Source of the DNA: Ruegeria sediminis
Lineage (GTDB): Bacteria; Pseudomonadota; Alphaproteobacteria; Rhodobacterales; Rhodobacteraceae
Length of the DNA stretch: 64,000 bases
Direction: 5' to 3'
Assembly (NCBI RefSeq): GCF_005938215.1
Contig: NZ_VCPD01000001.1
Span: forward strand, 124,001 to 188,000
The stretch's first letter is position 1; every line of letters begins with the position of its first letter. Both the position numbers and the translations under genes were made by a program. Positions 44,209-53,657 of the stretch are shown here, piece after piece. The notes under the pieces are model-generated. The model made no database searches. It had not been told where the DNA came from and was given only the letters and a program-made list of their open reading frames with translations.

Positions 44209-45251
44209 GACACGATGCTTTCGATCTTTGCTGCCGCAGCTTGCAATCCCTGGGCATCGAGCGTTTCTGCGGTAACCTTTGCGACTGCGTCCGCCCCGTG
44301 GCTTTTTCGGGATTTCAGGTAAGCCGGGTCATAGTGCTGTTCCATCAGGGTTCGGGTCAGCCCTAGTTTGTCGCCACCCTCGATCAAGGCGAACCAGCCG
44401 TCCACGACCTCGTGACCCCGGTGGAGGCGCAGCGGATCCAGCCTTTCCTTCAGCCGCTGGGAATCCGAGAGAATGTCTTTGTAGGCTGCGGTCAGATAGG
44501 CCGTTCGCGCCTCCAGCGGTGCCGCCACTTCGATCCTGGGTGCGGCACGCAGCGCGGTCCACAGACTGGGCGGCAGGATCCGCTCGCCGATTTTCGAGGA
44601 TTCGGCTTCGACCACGACCGGCCGCGTCGGGTCCAAGTCGCAGAACCCGGCCGCAAGCGCGGATTCGAACGCCTTCTGGCTGGGCTGCCCGCCAGGCATC
44701 GTTCCCAGCAGCGACCCGCGGTGGTTGGCCAACGCCTCAAGATCCACCACCTGAACGCCCCTCGCCGCGAGCAGCGACAGAAGCTCCGTCTTGGCGGTTC
44801 CGGTGTATCCGTCCAGCGCCACCAGGCGGTGCGGCAGCGGATCGTCGTAGAGATAGCGATTGACCAGACGGCGATAGGTTCGATATCCACCCTCAACCAC
44901 ATCGGCGCGCCAACCGATCTGCTGAAGCATCCAGGTGAACGAACCTGACCTCTGACCGCCCCGCCAGCAATAGACCAGAGGGCGCCAGCCGCCATCGTGG
45001 TGGCTGAGATGCCGTTCGATGTGGTTGGCGGCATTGCGGAACACCAGCGCCGCACCCAGCTTGCGGGCGAGAAAAGGGCTCTGCTGCACATAGATCGTGC
45101 CGACCCGCGCCCTCTCCTCGTTGTCCAGCACCGGCAGGTTGATCGCACCGGGCAAGCGATCCTCGGCGAACTCGGCGGGACTGCGCACGTCGATCACGGT
45201 GTCGAAACCATGGGCGTAGAGTTCGGGCAGAGTGGCGAATTTCAGCGGCAT
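44199..45251 (-). CDS. mnmH: tRNA 2-selenouridine synthase MnmH (SelU)
   Basis: A 350-residue enzyme replacing the 2-thio group of mnm5s2U34 in Lys, Glu and Gln tRNAs by selenium via a geranylated intermediate. The N-terminal rhodanese domain has the catalytic Cys in YCWRGGQRSGS (Cys95), followed by a P-loop domain with GYTGTAKT (148-155), where the usual GxTGxGK Gly is Ala. It converges on the selD fusion with a ten-base overlap, giving a compact selenium locus. Confidence 0.95.
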   Translation of the reverse strand: MPLKFATLPELYAHGFDTVIDVRSPAEFAEDRLPGAINLPVLDNEERARVGTIYVQQSPFLARKLGAALVFRNAANHIERHLSHHDGGWRPLVYCWRGGQRSGSFTWMLQQIGWRADVVEGGYRTYRRLVNRYLYDDPLPHRLVALDGYTGTAKTELLSLLAARGVQVVDLEALANHRGSLLGTMPGGQPSQKAFESALAAGFCDLDPTRPVVVEAESSKIGERILPPSLWTALRAAPRIEVAAPLEARTAYLTAAYKDILSDSQRLKERLDPLRLHRGHEVVDGWFALIEGGDKLGLTRTLMEQHYDPAYLKSRKSHGADAVAKVTAETLDAQGLQAAAAKIESIVSQI

Positions 45252-45316
45252 GGGTTCGGTCTATCGCGCTGAATGACGAAGGAAAAGAGGCGACGCACCC
45301 AGCGGGCCGCTTGTGG

Positions 45317-45982
45317 TCACGAAGGCAAAGGCTCGATCAGGTCCGGCCCGCTGGCCCGGTTCGAGTTGACCGCCGTACCTACCCTGTGGAAATCGAGAAC
45401 GTCCTGGTCGCCCGGGCGCATAAGCGTGGCCGCCCCCTTGCCTTCCTCACCCAACCAAAGGGGCCAGTCATGAGGTTCAAGGATCAGCGGCATCCTGTGG
45501 TGGATCGCGCTCATCCGTTGGTTGGCTTGCGTCGTCACGACCGCGCAGGTGCTTTGACGGGCTTGCTCAGTGCCCCAGTCCTGCCAGACAGCGGCAAAGG
45601 CGATTGCCCCGCCATCCTGTCGAAATATGTACCACGGCAGGCGTTCGTCGCTGTCCGACTTGGTCCACTCGTAGAAACCCGAGGCCACGACCAGGCACCG
45701 CCTTTCACGGCAGGCGGCACGGAAGGCGGGTTTTTCCGCGATGGTTTCGGCCCTGGCATTGATCAAAAGCGGCCCCGCGTTTTCGGCCTTGTACCAATGC
45801 GGCAGGAACCCCCATCGCATCTGGACAAGGCGGCGCCCGGTATCGCCGTTTCGGACCACATGAACCTGATTGGTCGGGCAGACATTGTAGTTGGGCACCT
45901 GAGGCAGGGCGTTCGCCGGCTGCGCGGAAAACAGCTGCGCCATGGCGTCGCTGGGCAGGGTTATCGCAAACCGTCCACACAT
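45317..45982 (-). CDS. SRAP/YedK family abasic-site DNA-protein crosslinker
   Basis: A 221-residue SOS-response-associated peptidase (HMCES/YedK) protein, which forms a thiazolidine crosslink with abasic sites in single-stranded DNA. It begins MCGRF, leaving catalytic Cys2 after Met removal. The other active residues are in NARAET (Asn75), SGFYEW (Glu105) and IHHRMP (His161). The length fits the family. It is divergent from the TPR-sulfotransferase gene, 132 bases apart. No LexA box was identified by eye. Confidence 0.94.
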   Translation of the reverse strand: MCGRFAITLPSDAMAQLFSAQPANALPQVPNYNVCPTNQVHVVRNGDTGRRLVQMRWGFLPHWYKAENAGPLLINARAETIAEKPAFRAACRERRCLVVASGFYEWTKSDSDERLPWYIFRQDGGAIAFAAVWQDWGTEQARQSTCAVVTTQANQRMSAIHHRMPLILEPHDWPLWLGEEGKGAATLMRPGDQDVLDFHRVGTAVNSNRASGPDLIEPLPS

Positions 45983-46114
45983 GCCTGTCGGCCTCGATCA
46001 TTCAAAAAACCAGCACCGAGTATCGCCACGAAGTGGCGGCCCCGCAAGCCGGTCTTGCCTTCGGTCGGCTGCGGCCGCATATTCCTGAAGATCAGATCAA
46101 AACGAACTTTTCGA

Positions 46115-47860
46115 ATGCACGAGCTTCTTGCGAAAAAAGCCATTGATGCGATCAACGCGGGACAGTTCAGAACCGCCCAGAAACATGCGCTGCGCGGGAT
46201 CAAGCAATATCCCAATCGGCCCGAATTCTCCAACTTCGCTGGCGTCGCAGCCGGTGCGCTCGGCAAGTCGAAAGAGGCAGTGGCGCATTTCCAGACCGCC
46301 GTGAAGACCGCGCCAGCCTATGCCGACGCGCGCCGAAATCTTGCGCAGACGCTGATCTTGATGAACCGGCCTGAACCCGCGCTTGCGCAGCTCGACACCT
46401 TGCTCGAGGCAAATTCGAAAGATGCCGCGGCCAGCTATCTCAGAGCGCAGGCTTTACTGGCGATGGGGAACACCCGATCGGCGCTGGAGCAGATCGATGA
46501 TCTGATCCGAAGCGGTATTCGCCGGCCACGTGAGTTGTCGATGCGGGCGCGGATCCGGTCGGCGCTCGGCGACGAGTCGGGCGCGTTGAGTGATCTCGAG
46601 GCGGTTCTGTCCATCGACCCGGACCACGTCGATACCCTTGTGGCGATCTCGCAACCACTTGCCCGTGCCGGCCACGTTGGCGAAGCCGAATCTGCGGTTC
46701 GCAGGGCGGTCGCACTGTCGCCGGGCAACCTGGATGCACAGTTGCGGCTTGCCGCGCATCAGGAAGAGACCGGTCAGACCGAGGCCGCCGCCGCAACCTG
46801 CCTGTCCGTTCTCGATCAGAGTCCCGGCCAACCCTTCGCCCTGGAACAACTTGCACGCCTGAAGGGGGCCGAGCAGAAGGACAGGATTCTGGCCGAAGCG
46901 CGGAAAGCTCTCAAGACGGCGGCCGAACCCAGTATCCAGCGCGCCAGCCTGCATTTTGCCTTGGCCAGCCTGGCAAAAGCTTCCGCGGATCCATCGGACT
47001 TTGCGCGCAATCTGGAAAAGGCCAATGCCAACATGGCGGCGTTCCATCACTACAATTCCGACTACGAAGAAAACCTGACCAACAGGCTGATTGCGCGTTT
47101 CCCGCTGGGAACTCAGGTCTCCGCCGGACCATCAGGCTCAGAGCCCAGACCGATCTTCGTGGTCGGATTGCCCCGTTCGGGAACAACCCTCACCGAACTC
47201 GTGCTGGCAGGGAACCCCGAAGTGTGGCCGCTAGGTGAACTCGGCACGGCAGGGCGTATCGCAGCGCCCATCATCGACAGGAATCTGCCGTTCGAGGAAG
47301 AAGAGCGCGCGGCCTTTGCCAGCGCCTATGTCGCGGATCTGACCCTCGAATCGCGACAGGCGCGCGCGCGGGTAGACAAGATGCCCGAGAATTACCGGGT
47401 GTTGGGCTTTCTGGTCACTGCCCTGCCCGATTGCCGCATCGTCAGCCTGCGCCGAGACCCGCGCGACCTGGCGCTGTCGCTATGGCAGGCGCATTTTTCG
47501 GGCAGTGCTCTGTCCTATGCCTATGACTTTCAAGCCATGAGTCATCGATTCAACCAATACGCCCGCCTGATGAATCATTGGAAAACTGTGTTTGGCGACT
47601 GGATCATGGAAGTACGCTACGAAGACCTTGTCCGGGAAACCGAGCAGACCAGCCGCCGGCTCGCCGCCTTCTGTGGCCTGGACTGGTCGGAAGCGATGGC
47701 GCGACCTCACGCGTCTGCAGGAACGGTTCTGACGCTCAGCGCATCCCAGGTTCGCCAACCGGTCCACGCCCGTTCAGTTGGCGGGTGGAAACGACACCGG
47801 GAAATGCTTGCGCCTTTCATCGACGGCCTGGACAAGTCCCTCTGGCCGGGACTGGATTGA
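46115..47860 (+). CDS. TPR-containing sulfotransferase family protein
   Basis: A 581-residue protein with an N-terminal array of about eight TPR-like helical repeats (1-330) and a C-terminal sulfotransferase domain. The PAPS 5'-phosphosulfate loop is VVGLPRSGTTL (about 348-358), and the 3'-phosphate loop contains IVSLRRDPRDLALSLWQ. The reading frame is open from 45311, but that part is antisense to the SRAP gene; the ATG at 46115 is the first in-frame start past it. Acceptor substrate unknown; related proteins are often attributed to polysaccharide or protein sulfation. A strong terminator follows. Confidence 0.9.
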   Translation: MHELLAKKAIDAINAGQFRTAQKHALRGIKQYPNRPEFSNFAGVAAGALGKSKEAVAHFQTAVKTAPAYADARRNLAQTLILMNRPEPALAQLDTLLEANSKDAAASYLRAQALLAMGNTRSALEQIDDLIRSGIRRPRELSMRARIRSALGDESGALSDLEAVLSIDPDHVDTLVAISQPLARAGHVGEAESAVRRAVALSPGNLDAQLRLAAHQEETGQTEAAAATCLSVLDQSPGQPFALEQLARLKGAEQKDRILAEARKALKTAAEPSIQRASLHFALASLAKASADPSDFARNLEKANANMAAFHHYNSDYEENLTNRLIARFPLGTQVSAGPSGSEPRPIFVVGLPRSGTTLTELVLAGNPEVWPLGELGTAGRIAAPIIDRNLPFEEEERAAFASAYVADLTLESRQARARVDKMPENYRVLGFLVTALPDCRIVSLRRDPRDLALSLWQAHFSGSALSYAYDFQAMSHRFNQYARLMNHWKTVFGDWIMEVRYEDLVRETEQTSRRLAAFCGLDWSEAMARPHASAGTVLTLSASQVRQPVHARSVGGWKRHREMLAPFIDGLDKSLWPGLD

Positions 47861-47896
47861 CGAAGCCGGTACGATAGGCTGCATCCTTTTTTGGTA

Positions 47897-47923
47897 GGCC
47901 GCGCTCAGACAGGCGCGGCCTTT
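47897..47923 (+). terminator. Rho-independent terminator after the sulfotransferase gene
   Basis: GGCCGCGC (47897-47904) and GCGCGGCC (47913-47920) pair perfectly around an eight-base loop and are followed by TTTG. It lies between the plus-strand sulfotransferase gene and the convergent 5'-nucleotidase gene. The T-run is short. Confidence 0.75.
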
Positions 47924-47945
47924 GCTTGGCCGCTATTCGACTATG

Positions 47946-49523
47946 TCACTTCCGCTTGATGCGACCGTCCACGTAGGGCTGATAGGGCGCGTTGCGGGCC
48001 AGGTATTCCGCCGTGACATCCGCCAGATCCGGGCCGAAGTCGTAGGCGTTCTTGTCATCGCCCGCAAACACGTCATAGCCGTCGCCCCCATTTCGGACAT
48101 AGTTGTTGGTCACGACCAGATAGGTCGCCGCCGGATCGATCGGAGCAAACCCGCCTTCGCCGGCCACCATGACCTCAGAGACGCGGCCCTCGTTCGGAGC
48201 CACGGAAGGATCCCACGAGAAGGTAAGACCGGCAACTTGCGGGAAACGGCCCTTGACCTCTTCCACCTGGCTGACGCCGTTTTCCAGCGCGTCGATGATG
48301 CCCTGTCCGCTGATCTCGAAGGTCGAAAGCGTGTTCTGGAACGGCAGAACCGTCAGCACCTCGCCCATGGTCACGTCACCCGGATCGATCGAGGCGCGCA
48401 GGCCGCCCGAATTGGCGATGGCGATGGTCACGCCCTGATCGGCCACCCGGTCGAGCATGGCGTCGGCCACAAGGTTGCCCATCTGGCATTCCTGTACCCG
48501 GCAGACATCGCGGGATCCCTCGATCGGCGCGGCGGCACTGGCCACGACCTTGCTGCGGATCTCGTCGAGCGGCTTGGCCAGCTCCGCGATGCGCTCGACC
48601 GTGGCCGGATCTTCGTTCACCGTGTTGTCCATGATCAACGGTTCGCCAACCGCCTCGATCACGTTCCCTTCGTCGTCGAACGTCACGTTCAATTCGCCAA
48701 GGAATTTGCCATAGGCATAGGCCTGCACGATCTGAACGCCGTTCACCACGGTCGGATAGGGACCGGCGGCCTTGTCCGACACGTTCGACAGGAAGGTGTT
48801 GGAATGCCCGCCCACGATCACGTCCACGCCCGTCGTCTCGGATGCGACGCGTTTGTCGACGCCAAAACCGGAATGGCTGAGCACGATGATCTTGTCGATC
48901 CCCTCGGCGGTCAGCTTGTCCACCTGCTCCTGCACCGCCGCGACCGGGTCGCTGAACGTGATGTTGGGGCCGGGTGAGGCGATTTCATGCGTGTCCTCGG
49001 GCGTCAGGCCGACAAGCCCCAGCTTTTCGCCACCGACCTCGATCACCGTGGATTTCTTGATCTTGCCGGTCAGCAGTTCCTCGGCGCTGATATCGGCGTT
49101 CGACATCAGGATGGGAAAGTCCACGGTGTCGACGAACCCGCGCAGCACCTCGGGGCCGTCGTCGAATTCGTGGTTGCCCACGGTCATCGCGTCATAGCCG
49201 AGCTTGTTCATGAACTCCGCCGCGACCTTGCCCTTGTAATAGGTATAGAAAAGCGAGCCCTGGAACTGGTCGCCGCCATCGACAAGGATCGAATTCTCGG
49301 CCCGCCCGCGCGCCTCTTCGACCGCAGTCACCAGTCGGGCGGTGCCTCCGAAGCACTTCCCCTCGGCCTTGTCGTCGTCTTCGCAACCGCTGTCATACTT
49401 GTTGATCGGCTCGAAGCGCGAATGGAAATCGTTGGTGTGCAGGATAGTCAGCTTGTAGTCGGCCGCCGCCATGCCCGCCGTCAGGCCCAGCGCGGCGACC
49501 GTGGTCAGAAAACGGGTATACAT
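47946..49523 (-). CDS. Periplasmic bifunctional metallophosphatase/5'-nucleotidase
   Basis: A 525-residue secreted enzyme of the UshA/5'-nucleotidase family. After a signal peptide (about 1-21, ending AAA) the metallophosphatase domain has LHTNDFHSRFEP, DGGDQFQGSLF, GNHEFDDGPE, LSHSGFG and GGHSN. The C-terminal nucleotidase domain has CQMGNLVADAMLDRV, IANSGGLRASID and NNYVRNGGDGYDVF. The ATG at 49523 is preceded by GGGGAG. The frame stays open upstream to 50087 but that stretch is antisense to two other genes. Probably salvages phosphate and nucleosides from external nucleotides. Confidence 0.95.
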   Translation of the reverse strand: MYTRFLTTVAALGLTAGMAAADYKLTILHTNDFHSRFEPINKYDSGCEDDDKAEGKCFGGTARLVTAVEEARGRAENSILVDGGDQFQGSLFYTYYKGKVAAEFMNKLGYDAMTVGNHEFDDGPEVLRGFVDTVDFPILMSNADISAEELLTGKIKKSTVIEVGGEKLGLVGLTPEDTHEIASPGPNITFSDPVAAVQEQVDKLTAEGIDKIIVLSHSGFGVDKRVASETTGVDVIVGGHSNTFLSNVSDKAAGPYPTVVNGVQIVQAYAYGKFLGELNVTFDDEGNVIEAVGEPLIMDNTVNEDPATVERIAELAKPLDEIRSKVVASAAAPIEGSRDVCRVQECQMGNLVADAMLDRVADQGVTIAIANSGGLRASIDPGDVTMGEVLTVLPFQNTLSTFEISGQGIIDALENGVSQVEEVKGRFPQVAGLTFSWDPSVAPNEGRVSEVMVAGEGGFAPIDPAATYLVVTNNYVRNGGDGYDVFAGDDKNAYDFGPDLADVTAEYLARNAPYQPYVDGRIKRK

Positions 49524-49651
49524 CAGATGGTCTCCCCTATGTTGTTTTCCCGGATCGTGCGACGACAAAGGGGCCAAGTCAAAGAATCTGTTCAGGCGAC
49601 GTAGGGGAAATGCGGCTTGATTCCAGTCGTGCCCCAAGGCATCAGAGCGCC

Positions 49652-49990
49652 ATGTTGATCTACAAGATTTTCCGGGCGGACGAGTGGGCCGCATTGCAGG
49701 CCAGGGGCGAAACGCAAGGGGCCCCGGTCGACGTCGCCGATGGCTTCGTTCATTTCTCGACCGCCGCGCAGGCCGCCGAAACCGCCGCGAAACACTTCGC
49801 GGGGGCCGAAGGGTTGATCCTCGTGGCTTGTGACGGTGAAGCGATGGGCGGCGATCTGAAATGGGAAGTGTCGCGCGGCGGTGCGCTGTTCCCTCATCTG
49901 TATCGGAACATCCGGATTTCGGATGTGGTCTGGTCACTGTCCCTGCCGCTCGAGGGCGGCGTTCATCAATTTCCGGAGAACATGGAATGA
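49652..49990 (+). CDS. DUF952 domain protein
   Basis: A 112-residue soluble protein with a single DUF952 domain, distantly like ADP-ribosyltransferase/Tpt1-fold folds and of unknown function. The family signature DGFVHFSTAAQAAETAAKHF and GALFPHLYRNI are clear. The ATG at 49652 was preferred to 49610 because MLIYKIFRADEW is the family N-terminus. It overlaps the DUF1330 gene by four bases and heads a four-gene coupled set with pyrD. Confidence 0.9.
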   Translation: MLIYKIFRADEWAALQARGETQGAPVDVADGFVHFSTAAQAAETAAKHFAGAEGLILVACDGEAMGGDLKWEVSRGGALFPHLYRNIRISDVVWSLSLPLEGGVHQFPENME

Positions 49991-50418
49991 ACGCGTATGT
50001 CGACCCCGAGCGGGAACAGTTCGAAGCCTTCAAGACACTCGACAGGGACCACCCGATCGAGATGTTGAACCTCGTCAAATTCCGCACCGACGCCGCCTAC
50101 CCGGAAGGCCATGAAAAGGCGGGGGCCGGCCTGTCCGGTGCCGAAGCTTACCGACTATACGGCGCCGAAACCGCGCCAATCATAGCCCGGCTTGGCGCAT
50201 CAATCGTCTGGCGTGGGTCCTTCCAGACAACGCTGATCGGACCGCGAGACGAAACTTGGGACGAGGTGTTCGTCGCCCGCTATCCTACGGCCCATGCGTT
50301 CCTGGAAATGGTGACGGACCCGGTTTATCGAAACGCCGTCGTTCACCGGCAAGCTGCCGTCGAAACCTCGCGGCTGATCCGCTGCGCTCCGGGCAAAGTC
50401 GGAAAGGCATTCGGATGA
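49987..50418 (+). CDS. DUF1330 domain protein
   Basis: A 143-residue soluble protein of the DUF1330 group, a dimeric ferredoxin-like alpha/beta-barrel fold without established activity. Core features are [23 protein letters not shown] and [20 protein letters not shown]. It overlaps the DUF952 gene and pyrD by four bases at either end. Confidence 0.88.
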   Translation: MNAYVDPEREQFEAFKTLDRDHPIEMLNLVKFRTDAAYPEGHEKAGAGLSGAEAYRLYGAETAPIIARLGASIVWRGSFQTTLIGPRDETWDEVFVARYPTAHAFLEMVTDPVYRNAVVHRQAAVETSRLIRCAPGKVGKAFG

Positions 50419-51473
50419 AGGCCATCGAAAAACTCGGGCTGTCCCTGCTGCACAAGGTGGATCCCGAAACCGCTCATGGCCTGTCCATCAAGGCGTTGAA
50501 GCTGGGGTTGGCGCCCTTGCCCGGCCCTGTAACCTCGCCTCGATTGCATACGAACGTCGCCGGGCTGGACCTGCCCAACCCCATCGGGCTGGCCGCCGGG
50601 TTCGACAAAAACGGCGAGGCGCTGGCACCGCTCTCGCGCGCGGGGTTCGGGTTCATCGAAGTCGGGGCCGTCACCCCGCGCCCGCAGCCCGGTAACCCCA
50701 AACCACGCCTGTTCCGGTTGAGTGAGGACCAAGCCGCCATCAACCGGTTCGGGTTCAACAACGAGGGCATGGAGGTCATGGCGAAGCGCCTTGCCGAGCG
50801 CCCTAAGGATGCGGTGATCGGCCTGAACCTGGGGGCCAACAAGGACAGTACCGACCGTCCCGGCGATTTCGCCAAAGTGCTGGCCCATTGCGCCGAATAC
50901 CTGGATTTCGCGACCGTCAACGTCTCGTCGCCCAACACGGAAAAGCTGCGCGATCTGCAGGGAAAGGCGGCGCTCGGCGCCTTGCTGGCAGGAGTGATAG
51001 ACACTCGTGACGCCCTGCCCCGGTCGCTGCCGATCTTTCTGAAGATCGCCCCGGACCTGACCGAGGCCGAACTGGAGGACATCGCCGAGGTCGCCCGCGA
51101 AACCGGCGTAGATGCGGTCATTGCGACGAACACGACCCTCTCGCGCGAAGGGTTGAAAAGCGCGCACAAGGCCGAGGCCGGCGGTCTGTCCGGTGCGCCC
51201 CTGTTCGAGAAATCCACCCGCGTACTGGCGCGGTTGAGCCGGCTGACCGAAGGCAAGTTACCTCTGATCGGTGTCGGGGGTGTCAGCAACGCCGAGCAGG
51301 CCTATGCCAAGATCTGCGCCGGCGCATCGGCGGTGCAGTTCTACACGGCGATGGTCTACGGAGGATTGTCGCTGGCCGCAGAGATGGCAAAGGGACTGGA
51401 CCGACTTTTGGCCAGAGACGGGTTTGACAACGTGGCCGAGGCTGTAGGCAGCAAGAGAGAGGACTGGCTATGA
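50415..51473 (+). CDS. pyrD: Dihydroorotate dehydrogenase (quinone), class 2
   Basis: The 352-residue FMN enzyme oxidises dihydroorotate to orotate in pyrimidine synthesis, passing electrons to quinone at the membrane. The N-terminal helix ([20 protein letters not shown]) and [40 protein letters not shown] and VSSPNT identify class 2; the catalytic base Ser lies in VNVSSPNT. The ATG at 50415 overlaps the DUF1330 stop; the frame is open further upstream. The end overlaps the ArsC-like gene by four bases. Confidence 0.97.
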   Translation: MKAIEKLGLSLLHKVDPETAHGLSIKALKLGLAPLPGPVTSPRLHTNVAGLDLPNPIGLAAGFDKNGEALAPLSRAGFGFIEVGAVTPRPQPGNPKPRLFRLSEDQAAINRFGFNNEGMEVMAKRLAERPKDAVIGLNLGANKDSTDRPGDFAKVLAHCAEYLDFATVNVSSPNTEKLRDLQGKAALGALLAGVIDTRDALPRSLPIFLKIAPDLTEAELEDIAEVARETGVDAVIATNTTLSREGLKSAHKAEAGGLSGAPLFEKSTRVLARLSRLTEGKLPLIGVGGVSNAEQAYAKICAGASAVQFYTAMVYGGLSLAAEMAKGLDRLLARDGFDNVAEAVGSKREDWL

Positions 51474-51811
51474 TCGAGTACTGGCACAATCCCCGATGCT
51501 CAAAATCCCGCGCGGGGTTGGCCCTGCTGGAGGAGCGAGGTGCGGAGATCAAGGTCAGGAAGTATCTGGAGGATGCGCCCAGCTTGGACGAGTTGACGGC
51601 GGCAAGGAACGCCCTGGGCGCAACCGCATTGGACATGGTGCGGACTGGTGAGCAGGTCTTCAAGAAGATGGGGCTTTCCAAGACCGACCCGGACGACGTT
51701 CTGCTTGCCGCCATGGCCGCCAACCCGATCCTGATCGAGCGCCCGCTGGCGATCAAGAAAGGCAAGGCGGCGATCGGACGCCCGCCGGAAAAGCTTTTGG
51801 ACCTGCTCTGA
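51470..51811 (+). CDS. ArsC/Spx family (glutaredoxin-type arsenate reductase-like) protein
   Basis: A 113-residue thioredoxin-fold protein with the arsenate reductase-like active-site Cys in NPRCSKSR (Cys10) and the conserved [18 protein letters not shown]-terminal segment. Family members reduce arsenate with glutaredoxin, but many are general redox proteins; here there are no ars neighbours, only pyrD, so arsenic function is not implied. It overlaps pyrD by four bases and ends three bases before the convergent MATE gene. Confidence 0.92.
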   Translation: MIEYWHNPRCSKSRAGLALLEERGAEIKVRKYLEDAPSLDELTAARNALGATALDMVRTGEQVFKKMGLSKTDPDDVLLAAMAANPILIERPLAIKKGKAAIGRPPEKLLDLL

Positions 51812-51814
51812 GCG

Positions 51815-53131
51815 TCAGGCGATCCGCGCCTCGAGCTTGGGATAGCGCAGGCCCAGCGTGATGCCGCGGGCAACGTTCAGCACCATCAGCGACGCCCACA
51901 GGCCGTGGTTGCCCGACCCGGGCACCAACGCCACCAGCGCCACGACATAGATCGCGACCGACTGGATCATCGCGTTGCGCATCTCGCGGGTCCAGGTCGC
52001 ACCGATATAGATGCCGTCGAACATCCAGCTTGCCACGCCCAGCACGGGCGCGATTGCGGCCCAGATCAGGAACTCTCGACCGGCCAGGCGCACGTCATGC
52101 GCGGTCGCCATGAGGTCGATGATGAACGGCCCCGCGGCGAGGAAAACCAGACTCAGCGTAACCGCGCCACACACGCCCCATTGCGAGGCGACGATCGACG
52201 CGCGCCGGACCTGATGGCGATCCTTCGCGCCCACCGCTCCGCCGACCAGGGCTTCGGCGGCGAAGGCGAAGCCATCGAGCGCGAAGGACGTAATGGAAAG
52301 GAACTGCAGCAGTACCTGATTGGCGGCGAGGTTCACGTCGCCCAGATCCGAACCGATGAACAGGAAGGTCGTAAACGACACCGTAAGCAAGACTGAGCGA
52401 ACCATGATGTCCATGTTCACCTGCATCATCCGGCGCAGGCGCACCGCGTCGAAAATCCGCGCCCAGTCGTGCCACTGCTCGCCGGCGAAGGCGTCGCGGC
52501 AAAGCCACAGCCCCAATCCGATGCCAGCCCATTCGGCGATCAGCGTGGCGAACGCGACACCTTCGACTCCCCATCCGAGGCCCAGAACGAACCAGAGATC
52601 CAGCAGGATGTTCAGCCCGTTCATGACGACCTGCAAAACAAAGACGCCCCGCGTGCGCTCGACGGCGATCAGCCATCCGGTCACCGCGTATAGCGCGATG
52701 GTGGCGGGTGCGCCCCAGATGCGGATTTCAAGGTAGTTGCGCGTCAGCGCCTCGACCTCGGCGCTGGCCGGAGCAAGGGCGAACGCTCCCCAGAACAGCA
52801 ATGCCTGAAACAGGATGAAAACCGCTCCGGCGGCACCGCCGAGAAGAATACCGCGCATCAGCAAAGCCCCGGTCTCGGCCGCGTCCCCTGCCCCGCGCGC
52901 CTGCGCCGCAAGCCCGGTCGTGCCCATCCGCAGGAAACCGAAAACCCAATAGAGCGTGGACAAGATCACCGCGCCGATTCCCACCGCGCCGATCGGCGCG
53001 GCTTCGCCCAACTGCCCGACTACGCCCGTGTCCACCGCGCCCAGAATCGGAACCGTGGCATTCGACAGCACGATCGGCAACGCGATCTTCAGCACCCGCC
53101 GATGCGTGATGGGCGCCGAAGCGTCCTGCAT
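51815..53131 (-). CDS. MATE family efflux transporter
   Basis: A 438-residue, 12-helix exporter of the MATE family (drug or metabolite/cation antiport). Start ITHRRVLKIALPIVLSNATV and the two six-helix MatE halves are recognisable (VDTGVVGQLGEAAPIGAVGI, FAAEALVGGAVGAKD). It is the last of three close minus-strand genes (two hotdog thioesterases upstream, gap six bases), but a functional connection is not evident. Confidence 0.94.
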   Translation of the reverse strand: MQDASAPITHRRVLKIALPIVLSNATVPILGAVDTGVVGQLGEAAPIGAVGIGAVILSTLYWVFGFLRMGTTGLAAQARGAGDAAETGALLMRGILLGGAAGAVFILFQALLFWGAFALAPASAEVEALTRNYLEIRIWGAPATIALYAVTGWLIAVERTRGVFVLQVVMNGLNILLDLWFVLGLGWGVEGVAFATLIAEWAGIGLGLWLCRDAFAGEQWHDWARIFDAVRLRRMMQVNMDIMVRSVLLTVSFTTFLFIGSDLGDVNLAANQVLLQFLSITSFALDGFAFAAEALVGGAVGAKDRHQVRRASIVASQWGVCGAVTLSLVFLAAGPFIIDLMATAHDVRLAGREFLIWAAIAPVLGVASWMFDGIYIGATWTREMRNAMIQSVAIYVVALVALVPGSGNHGLWASLMVLNVARGITLGLRYPKLEARIA

Positions 53132-53137
53132 GACGCT

Positions 53138-53656
53138 TCAGCCCTTGTCTGGCCTGGGTTGAGGCATGAGGAAGTGCCCTGAGGCTTGCGCAAACAGCTT
53201 GGCGTGATTGTCCTGCCACGCCTCGACACGCACCGAGGCGTAGCGCCGGCCGGACCGGCTGATGAAGGCGCGCGCATAGGCGTCGCGCGGCAGGCCCGAG
53301 CGCAGGTAGTCCACGGTGAAATCAATGGTCTTGGGAAAGCGGATCTTTTCGTCGTTCATGACGTCTTCCGCATCAAGTTCACCGCTTTCGATCCTTGGGA
53401 ACAAGTACTCCCAACTCAGCGTGATCACCGCCGTGACCTCGAGAAACGCTGCCGTCACACCGCCGTGGATCGCAGGCAGGAACGGGTTGCCGATCAGCTT
53501 TTCCTCAAAGTTCAGAACGCCAGTCAACTCGTCGCCGCGCCGGTCGAAGCTGATGTTGAGAAACCGGATGTAGGGAACGCCCTCGACCAGCGCCTTGAGC
53601 GCCGCGTCGCGACGTTGCTTGACCACCTGCATCGGTTCGGGACGGGGACGGGCCAT
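53138..53656 (-). CDS. PaaI-type hotdog thioesterase (longer)
   Basis: A 172-residue hotdog-fold protein of the PaaI/YdiI-like thioesterase group. The core signature AIHGGVTAAFLEVTAVITLS is present, with the later DYLRSGLPRDAYARAFISRSG. An acidic insertion (about 100-110, RIESGELDAEDVMNDE) makes it longer than its neighbour. The ATG at 53656 lies one base after the stop of the second thioesterase gene; an upstream in-frame start is overlapped by that gene. Confidence 0.88.
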   Translation of the reverse strand: MARPRPEPMQVVKQRRDAALKALVEGVPYIRFLNISFDRRGDELTGVLNFEEKLIGNPFLPAIHGGVTAAFLEVTAVITLSWEYLFPRIESGELDAEDVMNDEKIRFPKTIDFTVDYLRSGLPRDAYARAFISRSGRRYASVRVEAWQDNHAKLFAQASGHFLMPQPRPDKG

Positions 53657-53657
53657 G

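Noticed and set aside
45311..46114. N-terminal extension of the sulfotransferase frame
   Set aside because: It is antisense to the SRAP gene, whose active-site residues are all present; the extension has no recognisable domain.
48000..50087. 713-residue reading frame on the minus strand ending with the 5'-nucleotidase
   Set aside because: The first about 190 residues are antisense to the DUF952 and DUF1330 genes and look like shadow coding; the signal peptide and RBS place the true start at 49523.
51470..51811. Arsenic resistance gene
   Set aside because: No ars operon partners; the family includes many redox proteins, so only the family name is given.
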